Of a DNA stretch of 64,000 nt, positions 32,951-43,928 are shown piece after piece. The DNA is taken from NCBI GenBank assembly GCA_037178975.1, contig JASJZH010000001.1, forward strand, positions 1,240,001-1,304,000, given 5' to 3'. Position 1 is the first letter of the stretch; each line of letters starts with the position of its first letter. The notes under the pieces were generated by a model. That model was given only the letters and a program-made list of their open reading frames with translations. It ran no database searches and had not been told where the DNA came from. The stretch comes from Oscheius tipulae (taxonomy: Eukaryota; Nematoda; Chromadorea; Rhabditida; Rhabditidae). A program made the position numbers and the translations under genes.

Positions 32951-34164
32951 TCAAGACAAAGAGTGGATAGGTTGTATCATGAATGTCTTCGTTCTGCAGA
33001 AGAACGAACCGATCTCTTCCCTAAAGAACGGGACAAGACCGAGCATTGCCACAGCCTGGATAGTGGGAATCAGTGATGGTACACAGCTCCCGTAAACTGT
33101 CACGATGACTCGGAGAGTTTCCGACTTGACAACTTCGTCTCGAAGAAGATTTCTTGCAAAATCGAAGATAAATCCGAGACAAAGAGACAGAGCCTCAAGG
33201 GTCAGGAGCTGAAAACTGAGTTTTAAAACACTCTCACTGTCACCCACGTAGATGAAAGCTCGTTGAACTTTTGCAGTCTGAGCAGAGATCTCGCGCTTAT
33301 ACCGAGTCAACTTCCAGAAGGCTATGAGTCCGAGGAGGAAGGTGACTGGGACACAGACATAGAAAATTTGACTTCCGACGAATGTCAAGTAGTACCACTG
33401 AGAAAAAGCCAGTTTTATGTATGCAAATATGAGATTACCTCCCATCGAGTCTGAAATATAATGAAAACAGCGGCTTTGTCAATTAATTGTTGTCGCTCTT
33501 CTGCTGTGAAAGCTATGTTGACAGTGGACATGGAAGTATAGGCACGAAGGAGCATTAGCTGGAAACAAGAAGTTATCAGTTTGGGCTACTGTAGAAAAGA
33601 CAGAGAGAAACAGAGAGACTGAGAGATACAGAGTGATCCCTACCGAGTTAGGAATCTGTGCCACTATGATAATTGCCACAGCGATTAGAACAATTCTCCT
33701 TGTCAACTTCCTTCCATAGACTATGTAGACCCGAAAGGCCATCCCAGTAGGTACCAGAGTATAGATGACGTTGATGAAGGGATTCACGAGCAGGGTTAGC
33801 ATATAACAGAAGACCGGTCCAAGGTAGCTTCCCACCCCGTTGTAGAGGACATAGGTAGCCTTGATCTGTCCGTCACTTCGCGTCCCGTATCTAAAACGAA
33901 TTTTAGGAAGTTGAGCGAGAGACACAAAGACAGATAGAGTGATAGAGAGACATGTATGCATCCATACTTGAGTGTAAGAGTCCAACTGGCCATAAACTGA
34001 AGAATACAGATCGTACAGTAGATTTGCATGAAGAGACTGTAGGCAGGATTGTCAGCATGTCTCCGTCTCCCAGTCAAGTAGATGACCAGGGAGTGAAGGA
34101 CAGTTCCGACGACTACAATGACTGTTGAAGTAATCCGAACAGCGACCAGATCAGACGAGTCCAT
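32951..34164 (-). CDS. 7TM chemoreceptor-type protein D
   Basis: ATG at 34164 (MDSSDLVAVRITSTVIVVVG) and TGA at 32951-32953. Exon order copies receptor A: YLTGRRRHADNPAYSLFMQI, ATYVLYNGVGSYLGPVFCYM, TLVPTGMAFRVYIVYGRKLT, WYYLTFVGSQIFYVCVPVTF, LLTLEALSLCLGFIFDFARN. The last helix is IPTIQAVAMLGLVPFFREEI. It is the closest relative of receptor A and lies in inverted orientation to it, with receptors B and C between them. The A/D pair also shares an upstream element. Introns contain GAGACAGAGAG tracts. Confidence 0.74.
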
Positions 34165-34208
34165 GATGAGGAAGCTAGACAGTTGGAATGAGTTTCTATT
34201 TTGTCAGG

Positions 34209-34227
34209 CATAATCACGCGTGAGAGT
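34209..34227 (-). promoter_or_regulatory. Upstream element shared with receptor A
   Basis: On the minus strand the sequence is ACTCTCACGCGTGATTATG, 18 of 19 identical to 27139-27157, again with GATGAACTC further upstream (34242-34250 in reverse). It lies about 45 bp above the receptor D ATG. It may be a transcription-factor site or simply residual promoter homology from duplication. Confidence 0.5.
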
Positions 34228-34334
34228 TCCACGTAGAGGGTGAGTTCATCATAACTGCCTGAGAGAAGGATGGTAAATAGTCGGAAATAAGTGTTCTATG
34301 TCCAGGGAAATGGGTGCGAAAGAGCAGGAAACAG

Positions 34335-34520
34335 ATTGTGTCCCTGTCTCTTTCTTACTTCAACTTGCCAGGGCTTGACAGATCTTACCTTTGCCCTGTC
34401 AAACAACTCGTTCCGTCAGTATGTCGCCTGTGCGGCTCCTCTTCCACTTCGCTTCTAAATCTACCAAGGCAGTTCGATTCTACGGTAGCGCTACTAGCCC
34501 TGTCTCTAAGTCTCTCAAAC
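34335..34520 (+). repeat. Dispersed repeat, copy 2
   Basis: Relative of 23750-23960. The remainder of the 34165-35053 interval has no supported gene; 34890-34980 is CTCTGTC simple sequence. Confidence 0.5.
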
Positions 34521-35053
34521 AAACAACCCATCCGGGGTCCTGCCACGCGCTATCGACCGCCCCCGTCAAAACAATGCGCCCGCTACGAGTTTACGGCCGT
34601 TCAAAAGCACCTGTTTTCTTTTTTCTACTCTCTTAAAAAAAAACTTCTTCACTAGCTGTTACAACTTGCAACGTGCGAAAGAACATTGGTCATCTTGTTT
34701 GTTTTCTCGCATTCAAAAAAGGAGAAAAGATATCGAATCACATGACACAAACAGCGACAAGATTTCCCCGAACGTGTTGTTTCTCTCCCGCTTTATCTCT
34801 ACTGTTTTTCTCGGCAGAGTCTCTGCCAGTCCCGCACCGGCCGCAGATGATAAGCCTTTCGCACTTCTTGCCTCTGAACACTTTATGACTCTCTATCTGG
34901 TTCTGTCACTGTCTCTCTTTCTCTGTCTCTCTATCCTTTCTGTCCCTGTTTCTTTATTTCTCTGGCTCTTAGTCTCTCTGACTTTTTTTTTGCAGTTATT
35001 GACTGTTTAAAACTGTTTCAGAAATCTAGTTTCTATGCAAGACAGATAGCAGA

Positions 35054-38000
35054 ATGGAGGCCATAATAAGACCAAGGCTGGACTCTTTTAGGAGACAGCA
35101 TCAGGAACAGGTCAATGCGAGCATAATGATAGCCAAGGTGAGCGCTCTGTCTCATTTATTTCATTTTTTTAACTTTTAAGTTTTTATCAGAGACTAGTAC
35201 CGCAAATAGACCAGTCAGAGAAGCATACCAAACAGTACAATACCATAGAATTTTTGGAAGTCTATGAAACGAAAAATGGTAGTACATGAACTCATCACTC
35301 TAGACCAGTGGAAAACGGCCACCGAAAAGTGACAAAGACCGATTTTCAGAGTAAAGATACCTCATCAAAGTACTGTCTCTTCAAAAACCTCCCAAATTCT
35401 AAGTTTTTGCTATCTCTTTCCAATCCTTTTGCGATGAATAACACTCCCGAACATCACCTGTCCCTGTAGTCCAAAGTGCAGCGGTCTGCAGATCCAATGA
35501 CCAGCTGGTGTAGTTGAGCTGATCGTTCTCTGAACAGGCCACAGAACACAAAAAGTTTCAGAATCTCTCTATCCAAGTTTTGGACACTGCGCTTCGACTA
35601 CCTGGTCTCATTCTACTGGAACTGTGGTGGAGAAACAAGGATGTTAGTTTTGAAGATATCAGTCAGGAAATGCTGTCCAAGGTGTGCTTTTAGAATTGGT
35701 TTCGAACGTTTTTATTTACAGGCACCTTTCAATTCATATCTGGACATGACGACCATATTAGACTTTGTCCATCGGAGAGATTTCGATAATTCGGCCGCTT
35801 TCATTCTTAGCAATACAGGTGCGGGAGCGGTGATAAGAGGACAAAGAGTACCAGCAACGAGAGACAGAGACAGAGACAGAGACAGAGACAGAGACAGAGA
35901 CAGAGACAGAGACAGAGACAGAGACAGAGACAGAGACAGAGACAGAGACAGAGACAGAGACAGAGACAGAGACAGAGACAGAGACAGAGACAGAGACAGA
36001 GACAGAGACAGAGACAGAGACAGAGACAGAGACAGAGACAGAGACAGAGACAGAGACAGAGACAGAGACAGAGACAGAGACAGAGACAGAGACAGAGACA
36101 GAGACTTATCTTATTTTCCAGTGTTCATCCTGAGTATCCTTTTCCTCTCCCTCCCACTGATGGAACTCTATCGTCTCTACGCCCACGGTCTCAGTCTCGG
36201 ACTCTTTGCCTTCGCCCACTACATGTCCTCTACCTACGTAGCATTGGAAGCTACATCCAAAGAGAGTCAAATTCAACTAGACGACTTTGTCAAGCTCGAA
36301 CGACATGGATTCCACTTCCTAGCCCAGTTGATGCTGAGTGTGCTGCAAAGTCTCGTCCTCGGACTAGAAAGCGACTTCGGAAGGGCCTGTTTGACCATGT
36401 TCACGGCCCCGATCATTGCGAGAATGTGTGGCTGTCCACCGGACAAACTGATCCTCGCTCACAATGTCGCCTGTGCATGGGCCATGATGTTCATCAGCTG
36501 CTATGTTCTCTACAGTGTGCCGCATATGATCGAAAGACTCAAGTCGGCACTTCGACAGCTTAGAGACATCTTCATCTCACATGGTCTGGCTATGGGTAAG
36601 CCTCTATCTCTATTTCTCTGTCTCTCTGGCTTTCTGTTCTATCTCTCACCTGTACCTGTCCTCTTCAGGCTGTGTCACGATCTGGCGTCAGCTCCGTCTA
36701 GCTGAGCAGCTGACCTTTGCCTGGCTGACAATGTTTTTCATTCGTCTCTACGTCGAAATGATCGAGAAGGGTCGTTCCTGGTGGGAGACTGGCCCCATTC
36801 TCCTGTCTGGTATCGCTGAAAGCACCAACACCCCTCTGACTCTCTTGGCCCTAGCCCTAACTGTCGGCTACGTCTGTAAATGGGTAGTCGACGGTGCCCA
36901 GCTTGCAGTCGGAGGTACCAGAGACCACGGTCACGTTTTGAACCATTCCGGCTATACTGGAGCCCTGACTCTCGTCCTGCTCTGTGTCCAGGCCGGTCTA
37001 ATCGGAATGAACACTGAAACCAAGGCCTTCCTGATGGGACTGGCTCTTCTAATCGGTTAGCTGCCAATTTGACTTGTCTCACTCTGTCATTCAGTTCTGT
37101 CTGCCCTTCTCCAGTCACTGTACGAGCTTCTGGAGCCTCAGCTACTCTCGCTGGCATCTTCTCCGTCAGCTTCTAGTGGCAGACATGTCCGGTGTCTGGT
37201 ACTGTCTGGTGTTCTCTTCGTGGCAGCCATTGCAACGGCTTTTTCAATCGTGACATACCTTCCTCTGGATCTGTGGTGAGTCCGCTTCTTTTTTGAGTCT
37301 AAAAATAGCAGTAGTCAAGAGTACGAAACTTGGACTATGCTGCTATTGCGACCAATTTTTCGGTCCCAACACGTGGTTTTTCGGTTTTGACCTATTTTTT
37401 GGTTTTGACCGGCGATCAAGCCTCTATATTGTTCGGCCCCACCAAGCTTTCAGGCTCAAAGTAATCGTACGGGTAACACCTTAAACTGCCATGTTACACA
37501 GACCATGATCACCAAGATTTCCTCATTCCAGGTGTGTCATGATCAGCTGCAACAGTGTCCTTGTTGCCATCCATGCCGCTTCGGCCACTGTCCAGTACTT
37601 TGTCGGTCTCATCGAAGCCAAAGCTCCAGAACCCTGGGAAAAGAGCGATGACGTGATGTTCGCAGTCAAGTGTGTGACCCGAGTACTGGAACTACTCCTA
37701 GCCATGTCTGTAGTTGCCTTCAGTATCTACTTCATGGTGAAGGGTGAGTATTCAGGGTATTACAAAAATGAAAGACTACAGGGGAATGGTACATGATAAA
37801 CTCCGTAGTCCTACTCTTCCACATCTTTATGAACATCTACCAAAGGTAGGAGAACCCAAAAGACAGAAAGTGATTTCCATTTCAGGTTCCAAAACTTGGT
37901 CACCATGTTCTACTCTCGGAGTCTGGCAGTGAGGAACATTAGCAAGCTGGCCAAGGCCAGCTTGGAACAGCTTAAAGTCCGAAGTGATGTTTGTGCCATC

Positions 38001-38486
38001 TGCTTCACAGAGATGGTCGAAGAGGCTAGAGTCACTCCGTGTAATCACTTCTTCCATGGAGCCTGTTTGAGGAAGTGGCTTTCGGTCAAACAGGTGAGAG
38101 TTGAGGCAATAGAGAGGCAGAGATTGTGATAGAGTATTAATGTCTTTTTCAGGTCTGTCCCCTGTGTTACACCGAGCTGACTACCGCTTTGACGAATCCT
38201 ACCGAGACTGTTCTGGATCCCCAGCTGGAAAGAGACCACGAATGGAGAGAACAACACAGAATGGATGGGGCTAGAGATATGTGGCCATTACTGAGAGAAA
38301 GGTAAGAGACAGAGAGTCAGAAACACCGAGGGACGGAGAGACAGAGAGTCATCTCAATCTTGCAGAGAATTCTCCTCCGATGACAGTGACGACGAAGCCC
38401 ATGAGACTGCCTCAACTTCCAGTGCCGAACTCTCTCCAGCCACCACAACTGACAGTGAGACAGCAGCTCCCCTATCCTGTAACTAG
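35054..38486 (+). CDS. TRC8/RNF139-RNF145-like multipass membrane RING E3 ligase
   Basis: ATG at 35054 (MEAIIRPRLDSFRRQHQEQV); exons join in phase to TAG 38484-38486. About 12 hydrophobic segments make up the TRC8 N-terminal membrane region (e.g. VFILSILFLSLPLMELYRLY; AFAHYMSSTYVALEATSKES; GYTGALTLVLLCVQAGLIGM; TPLTLLALALTVGYVCKWVV). A cytosolic RING-H2 finger follows: CAICFTEM, CNHFFHGACLRKWL, CPLCYTEL, with ligand order C-x2-C, C-x-H-x2-H-x2-C, C-x2-C. The tail is acidic and serine-rich (SSDDSDDEAHETASTSSAEL). TRC8-type ligases sit in the ER membrane and degrade sterol-pathway and misfolded membrane proteins. One intron (35819-36121) contains a pure hexamer satellite. The gene interrupts the receptor cluster. 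Confidence 0.82.
35858..36105 (+). repeat. Perfect (GAGACA)n satellite, about 41 copies
   Basis: About 247 bp of uninterrupted GAGACA hexamer inside an intron of the TRC8-like gene, between the donor ACAG/GTGCGG and the acceptor TTTTCCAG. It is translatable as a long RD repeat only because all hexamers stay in one frame; the flanking splice sites show it is intronic. Confidence 0.95.
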
Positions 38487-39319
38487 TTGTATCCAGAGAC
38501 ATATCCATTATTTATATGTGTCAGTCTTTCCTCATGCAACAACGAAAGAAAACTTGTACGGGGTTAATGTGAGAGATGTTCTCTCGCGTAGCTTTGCGTA
38601 ATATAGTCTATTGTGAGTATTGCTTGTCATGTACATATACTTAAATATATAAAGATTCTATTGGATACACATGTGATTGGTGGGGACGTCATGTTTTGTA
38701 TAGGACGAATCAGGGGAGAACAGAAATTGATATGTTGCTCGCGGGCGGTGACACTTTTTTCCGTAGTTTACTCACTGTTAGTCACTGTCCGAATTACATC
38801 TTTTGCTCCGCCTAAGCTTTCTCACTGTCTCTTCTCGGAACAAGAGTTTGTTCTCTGAATCTCTAACCCTGGTGACTGTACTCACCCTGGGAAAACAACA
38901 AAATTGTGAGCAGTAAAACTTGCCCAAGGCTCGAGGAATACTATGATGTTATTGTAAACACAGGGATTTTCTCAAGGATGTATTTTTGAAGAGTTCCCAG
39001 ATGTTGGATGAGCGTTCCGAAGACAGTCCTTGTCTCTCTGTCTCAGTCTTGGTCTCTCTGTCTGTCTCTCTATCTCCCTGTCTTAGGGAGAACGTCCCTC
39101 TATCTCTCGGTCTCCCTGCCTCTTTGTCACGTTCTGCTGGAAGATCAAACGCGTATAGTTTTCTTGGAAAGCGTTTCAGTTTCCCAGATGCAATTCCAAA
39201 ACAAAAACTTGCATCGGAATCAACAGAGATCAATCAGAGTTTCCGGACCAGTGGTCTACAAGAGCTTCTCTTTCAATTCTTCAACCCACGTCTTCCACAA
39301 GTCGACTTTCAGGATCAGA
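38487..39319. other. Intergenic; CTCTGTC simple sequence at 39010-39120, no supported gene
   Basis: 38490-39000 shows no coding pattern. 39020-39125 is degenerate TGTCTCTCTGTCTC, likely an upstream intron or outron of receptor E. Confidence 0.45.
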
Positions 39320-40476
39320 ATGGACGCCTACGAGCTTCCAGTCAAGGTCATGTCTACAGTAATCTTCCTTCTGGGAACTACCATCCATACCCTTGTCATC
39401 TTCTTGACTGGCAAAAAGACAGGAGCTGATAGTCAAGCTTATGGGCTGTTCATGAGGATTTATTCCTCTCTGAGCATCTTCCTGTTCGTCTGTGGATGGC
39501 TTTTGATCAATAAGTAGGTTTCTCTGTTCGTCTGTCTCTCTGTCTACCATCCTTCTTTCAGACTGACCTTCAACAACCACATACTCTTCGTAGTGTACTA
39601 CGGGTTCGGATCTTTCCTAGGACCTGAGTTCTGTAGTCGCCTGGACGCCATCTTTCAGCCCTCTAACAATGTGATGAATTTGATGGTCCCAATAGGAATG
39701 GCCTTCCGGGTACTGATAGCCTACGACATCAAACTGAAGAAGTCTCTAGTGGTCGGAGTCTCTGCCACTGTCATGCTTCTGGAGTTTCCGAACATTGTAA
39801 GGCTTCAGTCGTTATGAAACAAAAGATTGTAGGTCATTCTGATAAGGTCGCTTGTCCCAGTCGACCAGTATATGTCCTCATTCACTGTCTTTGATTTGGA
39901 GGAAACTATGAAGCACCCGACGATTGTACTGTCTCCACCAACAAAGTTTGAGGTAAAGGCTCTGAAGTCTGTCACTTTCACTGTCAGTGTCTCTCTGGCA
40001 ATTATGTATTTCAGTTCTGGTACTTGACCACTATCGCCGACAACCACATCTACGTCGGAGTCCCTCTGACCTTCATCCTTGGCCTGGTCACTCTAAAAAA
40101 GGTCTCATCTCGACGTGTCCAGATGTCAGCCAACACTGCCAAGATTCATCGAGCTTTCATCTGGGTAACCACCCAGCTAGCTCCTACCTATTCAAGCTTG
40201 CAGCTCCTCTTCATCGAGGCTGTGGCTCTCTGCATGGGAGGCGTTTACGACATTGGGAACAAGTATCTGTCCCTACTATTCCCTACAGCCAATGTCCCTG
40301 TCATTATGAGCTTCTATTATTCGATTTTCGTGGCTATGACGCCTCTGGTTCAAGGGATCGCCATGCTCTGTCTCATTCCCTACTTTCGGACGGCTCTCTT
40401 TGGAATGTGTACGAGGAAGAAGACTGGGTCCAGTGTGGTACACATTAGTATCAGCAAACTGAGGGCAACATATTGA
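39320..40476 (+). CDS. 7TM chemoreceptor-type protein E
   Basis: ATG at 39320 (MDAYELPVKVMSTVIFLLGT). Exons code FLTGKKTGADSQAYGLFMRI, LFVVYYGFGSFLGPEFCSRL, LMVPIGMAFRVLIAYDIKLK, ILIRSLVPVDQYMSSFTVFD, FWYLTTIADNHIYVGVPLTF and LLFIEAVALCMGGVYDIGNK. The end is TPLVQGIAMLCLIPYFRTAL, with TGA at 40474-40476. Introns are short and have standard TTTCAG acceptors. It is the tandem neighbour and closest relative of receptor F, with the same introns, so it is a useful template for judging the damage in F. Confidence 0.74.
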
Positions 40477-40985
40477 AAAAGTTTCCAATAAATATGGTAG
40501 TACAGTGACAGTGGCAGAAAGTTTCCATCCCTCATAGAAGTTGCGTTATTCAGAAGTTTGATATTCGAAACAACGTCAGAGATCTCTGAGCGTATGAGAA
40601 ACAATTTCCTACTGTACTTGACTTTATCAATGGTCTGTGCTTCCAATTTGCAATGAAAGTATTCAAGCATACGCTATCTTTCATCAAGATCTGTTCACTC
40701 CAGTTCCAATCCATGTTTACTGAAGACCAAGACGACAGAGACAGACATGATACTTTGATTATTACACATCTTACAGAAATCCAATTCTAGTCTGCTCGCC
40801 GAGGAATCCTATTATAGTATTTGTTCTCTGCCTCTGAAAAAAGTTTGATTCCCAGAACAATAGTCAATTTCCTCGACGCTGACTCTTAATTTCCCTCTAT
40901 ATGTGGTCTCAGTAAACTATGAGTTTTCCTCTCTGTGTCTCACAGAACAGATTACTTCCAGCTCATTCCATTCCAGGCTTACTCA
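40477..40985. other. Intergenic between receptors E and F
   Basis: No coding pattern; presumably the promoter of receptor F. Confidence 0.45.
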
Positions 40986-43928
40986 TGGATGAGTACGAGC
41001 TGTCTGTCAAGATCACTGCCTCTGTCATTCTGGTATTGGGCACTGTCATTCATCTGACAGTCATCCACCTGTCAGGGAGGAAGAAGAAAACAGACAGTCG
41101 GGCTTACTGTCTCTTTATGAAGATCTATTCCACTGTCAGCATTGTCATTTTTTTCTGTGCATGGCTTCTGATTAACAGGTAGGTTTCCCAAACTAATATC
41201 ACAGAAAGGCATGTTACCCCTAAACCCCCAAACAACGCCTTCAAATACGTCTAAATTCCTGAAACCGACAAATTCTCCTAGCATGTTTGGTCTCATTACG
41301 CTCTGAATCTGAAAACGACGATGAACTAATCCCCAGTATCTTTTGCAGCTTTACTCTAATTTTACTGAAAAAAAACTTTGTTATTAACCTATTTTTTCTT
41401 CCACCTTTCAGAGCAATCGTCATGACCACTGGGAAACTGTACATTTACTACGGGTTCGGCTCCTCTCTAGGTCCCGACTTCTGTACCCTGCTCCATGCCT
41501 TTTACAGTCCTTTGAATACTGTCATGTATGACTTGGTGGTCAGCGGAATGCTCTTCCGAACCTTGATATCATTCGGAAGAAAGCTCAACTACAAAACTGT
41601 GATCATTGTCTGTTCACTGGTACTACTGGCAGCGGTTCCAAACATGGTAAGACTCCTGTTAAAATTAAGTCGAAGGTTCCAGATAATGCTGAAAAGGGGT
41701 CTGATAAATATTGCTGTCATAGAGGAACAAGTCACTCCGGAAATAGTTAACCTGTCAGCCGCGTATTCTACAGCATTGCAGAGTCCCATCACGGAGTTTG
41801 AGGTTTGTTTGTCTCCTTGTCCCTCTGTCTACTTTTTGAAAATGTATGACCCACCTGTTCGTGCGCTCCCGCCGAAAACATGCCTTACTTTCTTCACTAA
41901 CACAGCCCTGAATGTTGGATTTGATAGGATGTACGTCAAATTTCCAGTGGGCTGAGCAAAAGCAGCTGTCACAGTCACGATCAGCGTCAAGTCTTAAATA
42001 TAAAAGCAAATGATCAACAGAACTTTCAAACACCTGCTCGATAGGAATGTGACCATAATAAATACATGATTCCGGGAAGAGAGACAACTGAGAAAAGCCC
42101 TAAGACTCCCGCCTGGAAGTTACAGGTCCAATGAATAGGAAGATAGAGAGACAGAGAGACAGTAACATACCATAGAAACCAGTTGAAAGAGAACCTCCTT
42201 ATGATATCTGACATTTGCCCTAGATTTCCCTTCTGCCTCTTTCAAAACATGGATAGTATAAGTGATACATCCGACGCACAGTGTAATCGCTATGATAACG
42301 TAGGCCGCCATTATGATGAAGTACCAGTTCAGCCAGGGATTGTCTTTCAGATAGATCGCGCCAATATCCGCCTCGTAAAAGTTTTCATACAGTGAACCGA
42401 AATCGCTTTCAAACATCTTCTTTGACTCCTCTATAGGGCGATAGTAGACGGCTTTGATGAAGACGATGAATGTTAGTAGGAAGATGCAACCGTAAAACAG
42501 TAGGTAGACTGTAGCTATGATGAGAGGCGTGTTCAATAAGTGTGATGGCGGGAGGATGCTGTGCAGACGGTAGTAGAACAAGGGAAGCATGATCAGGATG
42601 GCTTCTGGAATAAGGTCTCTCTTTGTCTCACTGTCTTTCTTTCTTCCGTCTCTGCATGTCTTCTTCTCTTTGTCTCTCTTTCAATTTGTCACTCACGGTA
42701 GATTAGATTCACATATAGGATGATTTGAATGCTCGGACTCAGTCCAACCCATGTCCAAATTCCAGGAAATTCGAAGGCAACATACGGAGAGAGTACAACA
42801 CAAGGCGACAGAATACATATGTCAATTTGAAAGAGCAGTAAAATGAGATTCTGGTATGTCAACAGAAGAAAATATGCGCGGGCTACATTTTGAGAGTGAT
42901 AAATGAGAAGGTAGTATCGCAAAGCGATTAAAGGAATCCCAATGCCTGCTAGTAGACGCATAGTATTGAAATACCATTGCGGATTGGGATCGAAGTAGGG
43001 GTTGCTCGAGTTGGTGACAGTCATCAGTACTGCTTTTCTGAGCATTCGGAGCACCTGTCCTTTAGTATGGAGCCTCGAGAAAAACTCTTTTACACTTTCA
43101 GTCAGAGCAGGTGACTTTACCATCATGGCGAAATAAAATCAAGAATACTTTCTTTAGATTTGGTCTATCTCCCTGTCTGATTCCCAGTCTCTCAGTCTCT
43201 ATCTCTCTGTCTCTCTGTGGCTCTGTCTCTGTTTTGTCCTTTTCTTTAGTCCAACTCCTTATTCACCTCGAGATCACTCGATTATTACTTCTATTCGAGC
43301 TGTGTTCAGTAGTTTTTTTTCTTCCCAGCATGAACTGTATCTCTGCTCTGAAGTAGGGAACAAGACACAGTTAGCCATAGTCTCTGTTCTTTTTCTTGTT
43401 TTTATCAGCGAGCCATAGTCTCTGTTCTTGTTTCAACTGAAGTGTCTGTCTCTATCTCTCTGAGCTCTGGTTAAGAAATGGTACACCAAGACTATTGCCT
43501 CAAACCATGTCTACGTCTGTGCCCCTGCCACATTCTTTCTCGGGATCGTAACCTGGCGGAGACTGAGACTACACACCACCCAGATGTCCTCCAAAACGGC
43601 CAAAATTCACAAGGCTTTTGTAGTGGTAACTACTCATTTTCCGAAAACCTCTTTTCAGCTTCTCCTTATAGAAGCCCTAGCTATGTGCTTAGGTTACGTT
43701 GCTGATCTGGGTAATAAAATCGTCTCCCACCTCTTTCCCGAAGCCAACATTCCCACATTCATGAGCTTTTTCTACATCTCCTTCGCCTCTATGATCCCTG
43801 TAATCCAGGGAATTGCCATGATATGTCTCATCCCCTATTTTCGACAGCAACTACTCTCGTATTGTGGGAGCAGAAAATTGAAAACTGGCTCTAGTGGGAA
43901 TGTTACTAGGATGCGGACTACTGGATAA
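40986..43928 (+). CDS. 7TM chemoreceptor-type protein F, with a nested gene in one intron
   Basis: ATG at 40986 (MDEYELSVKITASVILVLGT). The 5' exons code HLSGRKKKTDSRAYCLFMKI, LYIYYGFGSSLGPDFCTLLH, DLVVSGMLFRTLISFGRKLN and IMLKRGLINIAVIEEQVTPE, ending SPITEFE at about 41802. The 3' exons resume at about 43477 with KWYTKTIASNHVYVCAPATF, then LLIEALAMCLGYVADLGNKI and PVIQGIAMICLIPYFRQQLL, with TAA at 43926-43928. The intervening intron of about 1.67 kb contains receptor C' on the opposite strand. The donor (GAG/GTTTGT) and acceptor (GGTTAAG) of that intron are weaker than the equivalents in E, so F may be poorly spliced, or may become a pseudogene despite open exons. Confidence 0.62.
41829..43024 (-). 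CDS. 7TM receptor C', inverted duplicate of C nested in receptor F
   Basis: Near-identical to receptor C. Start at ATG 43024 (MTVTNSSNPYFDPNPQWYFN); in this copy the frame is open further upstream to an ATG at 43126 (MMVKSPALTESVKEFFSRLH), because it lacks a 5-bp segment present in C. All membrane helices are retained (GIGIPLIALRYYLLIYHSQN; AYVIIAITLCVGCITYTIHV; the seventh helix also). The last exon reads AAFAQPTGNLTYILSNPTFR, and a change at the old stop extends the tail by a few residues to TAG at 41829-41831. There is no internal stop. It lies wholly inside an intron of receptor F on the opposite strand. Confidence 0.72.
41836..43374 (-). repeat. Inverted segmental duplication, inserted copy
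   Basis: Reverse-complement copy of 30406-31946 lying within the receptor F intron. The right edge (43374) corresponds to the last exon of receptor B, and the left edge falls just after the C' stop. Beyond the right edge, AGCCATAGTCTCTGTTCTT occurs twice (about 43372 and 43411), followed by about 30 bp that match the reverse complement of 32078-32107, so the junction is complex. Confidence 0.88.

Noticed and set aside
35641-36705. A long open frame containing an Arg-Asp repeat of over 80 residues
   Set aside because: The RD repeat is the GAGACA satellite. A GTGCGG donor before it and a TTTTCCAG acceptor after it, plus clean TRC8-like exons on both sides, show it is intronic.
39008-39320. N-terminal extension of receptor E upstream of MDAYELPVK
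   Set aside because: The upstream part is CTCTGTC repeat translation. The family start MD(A/E)YELxVK is shared by E and F at the downstream ATG.
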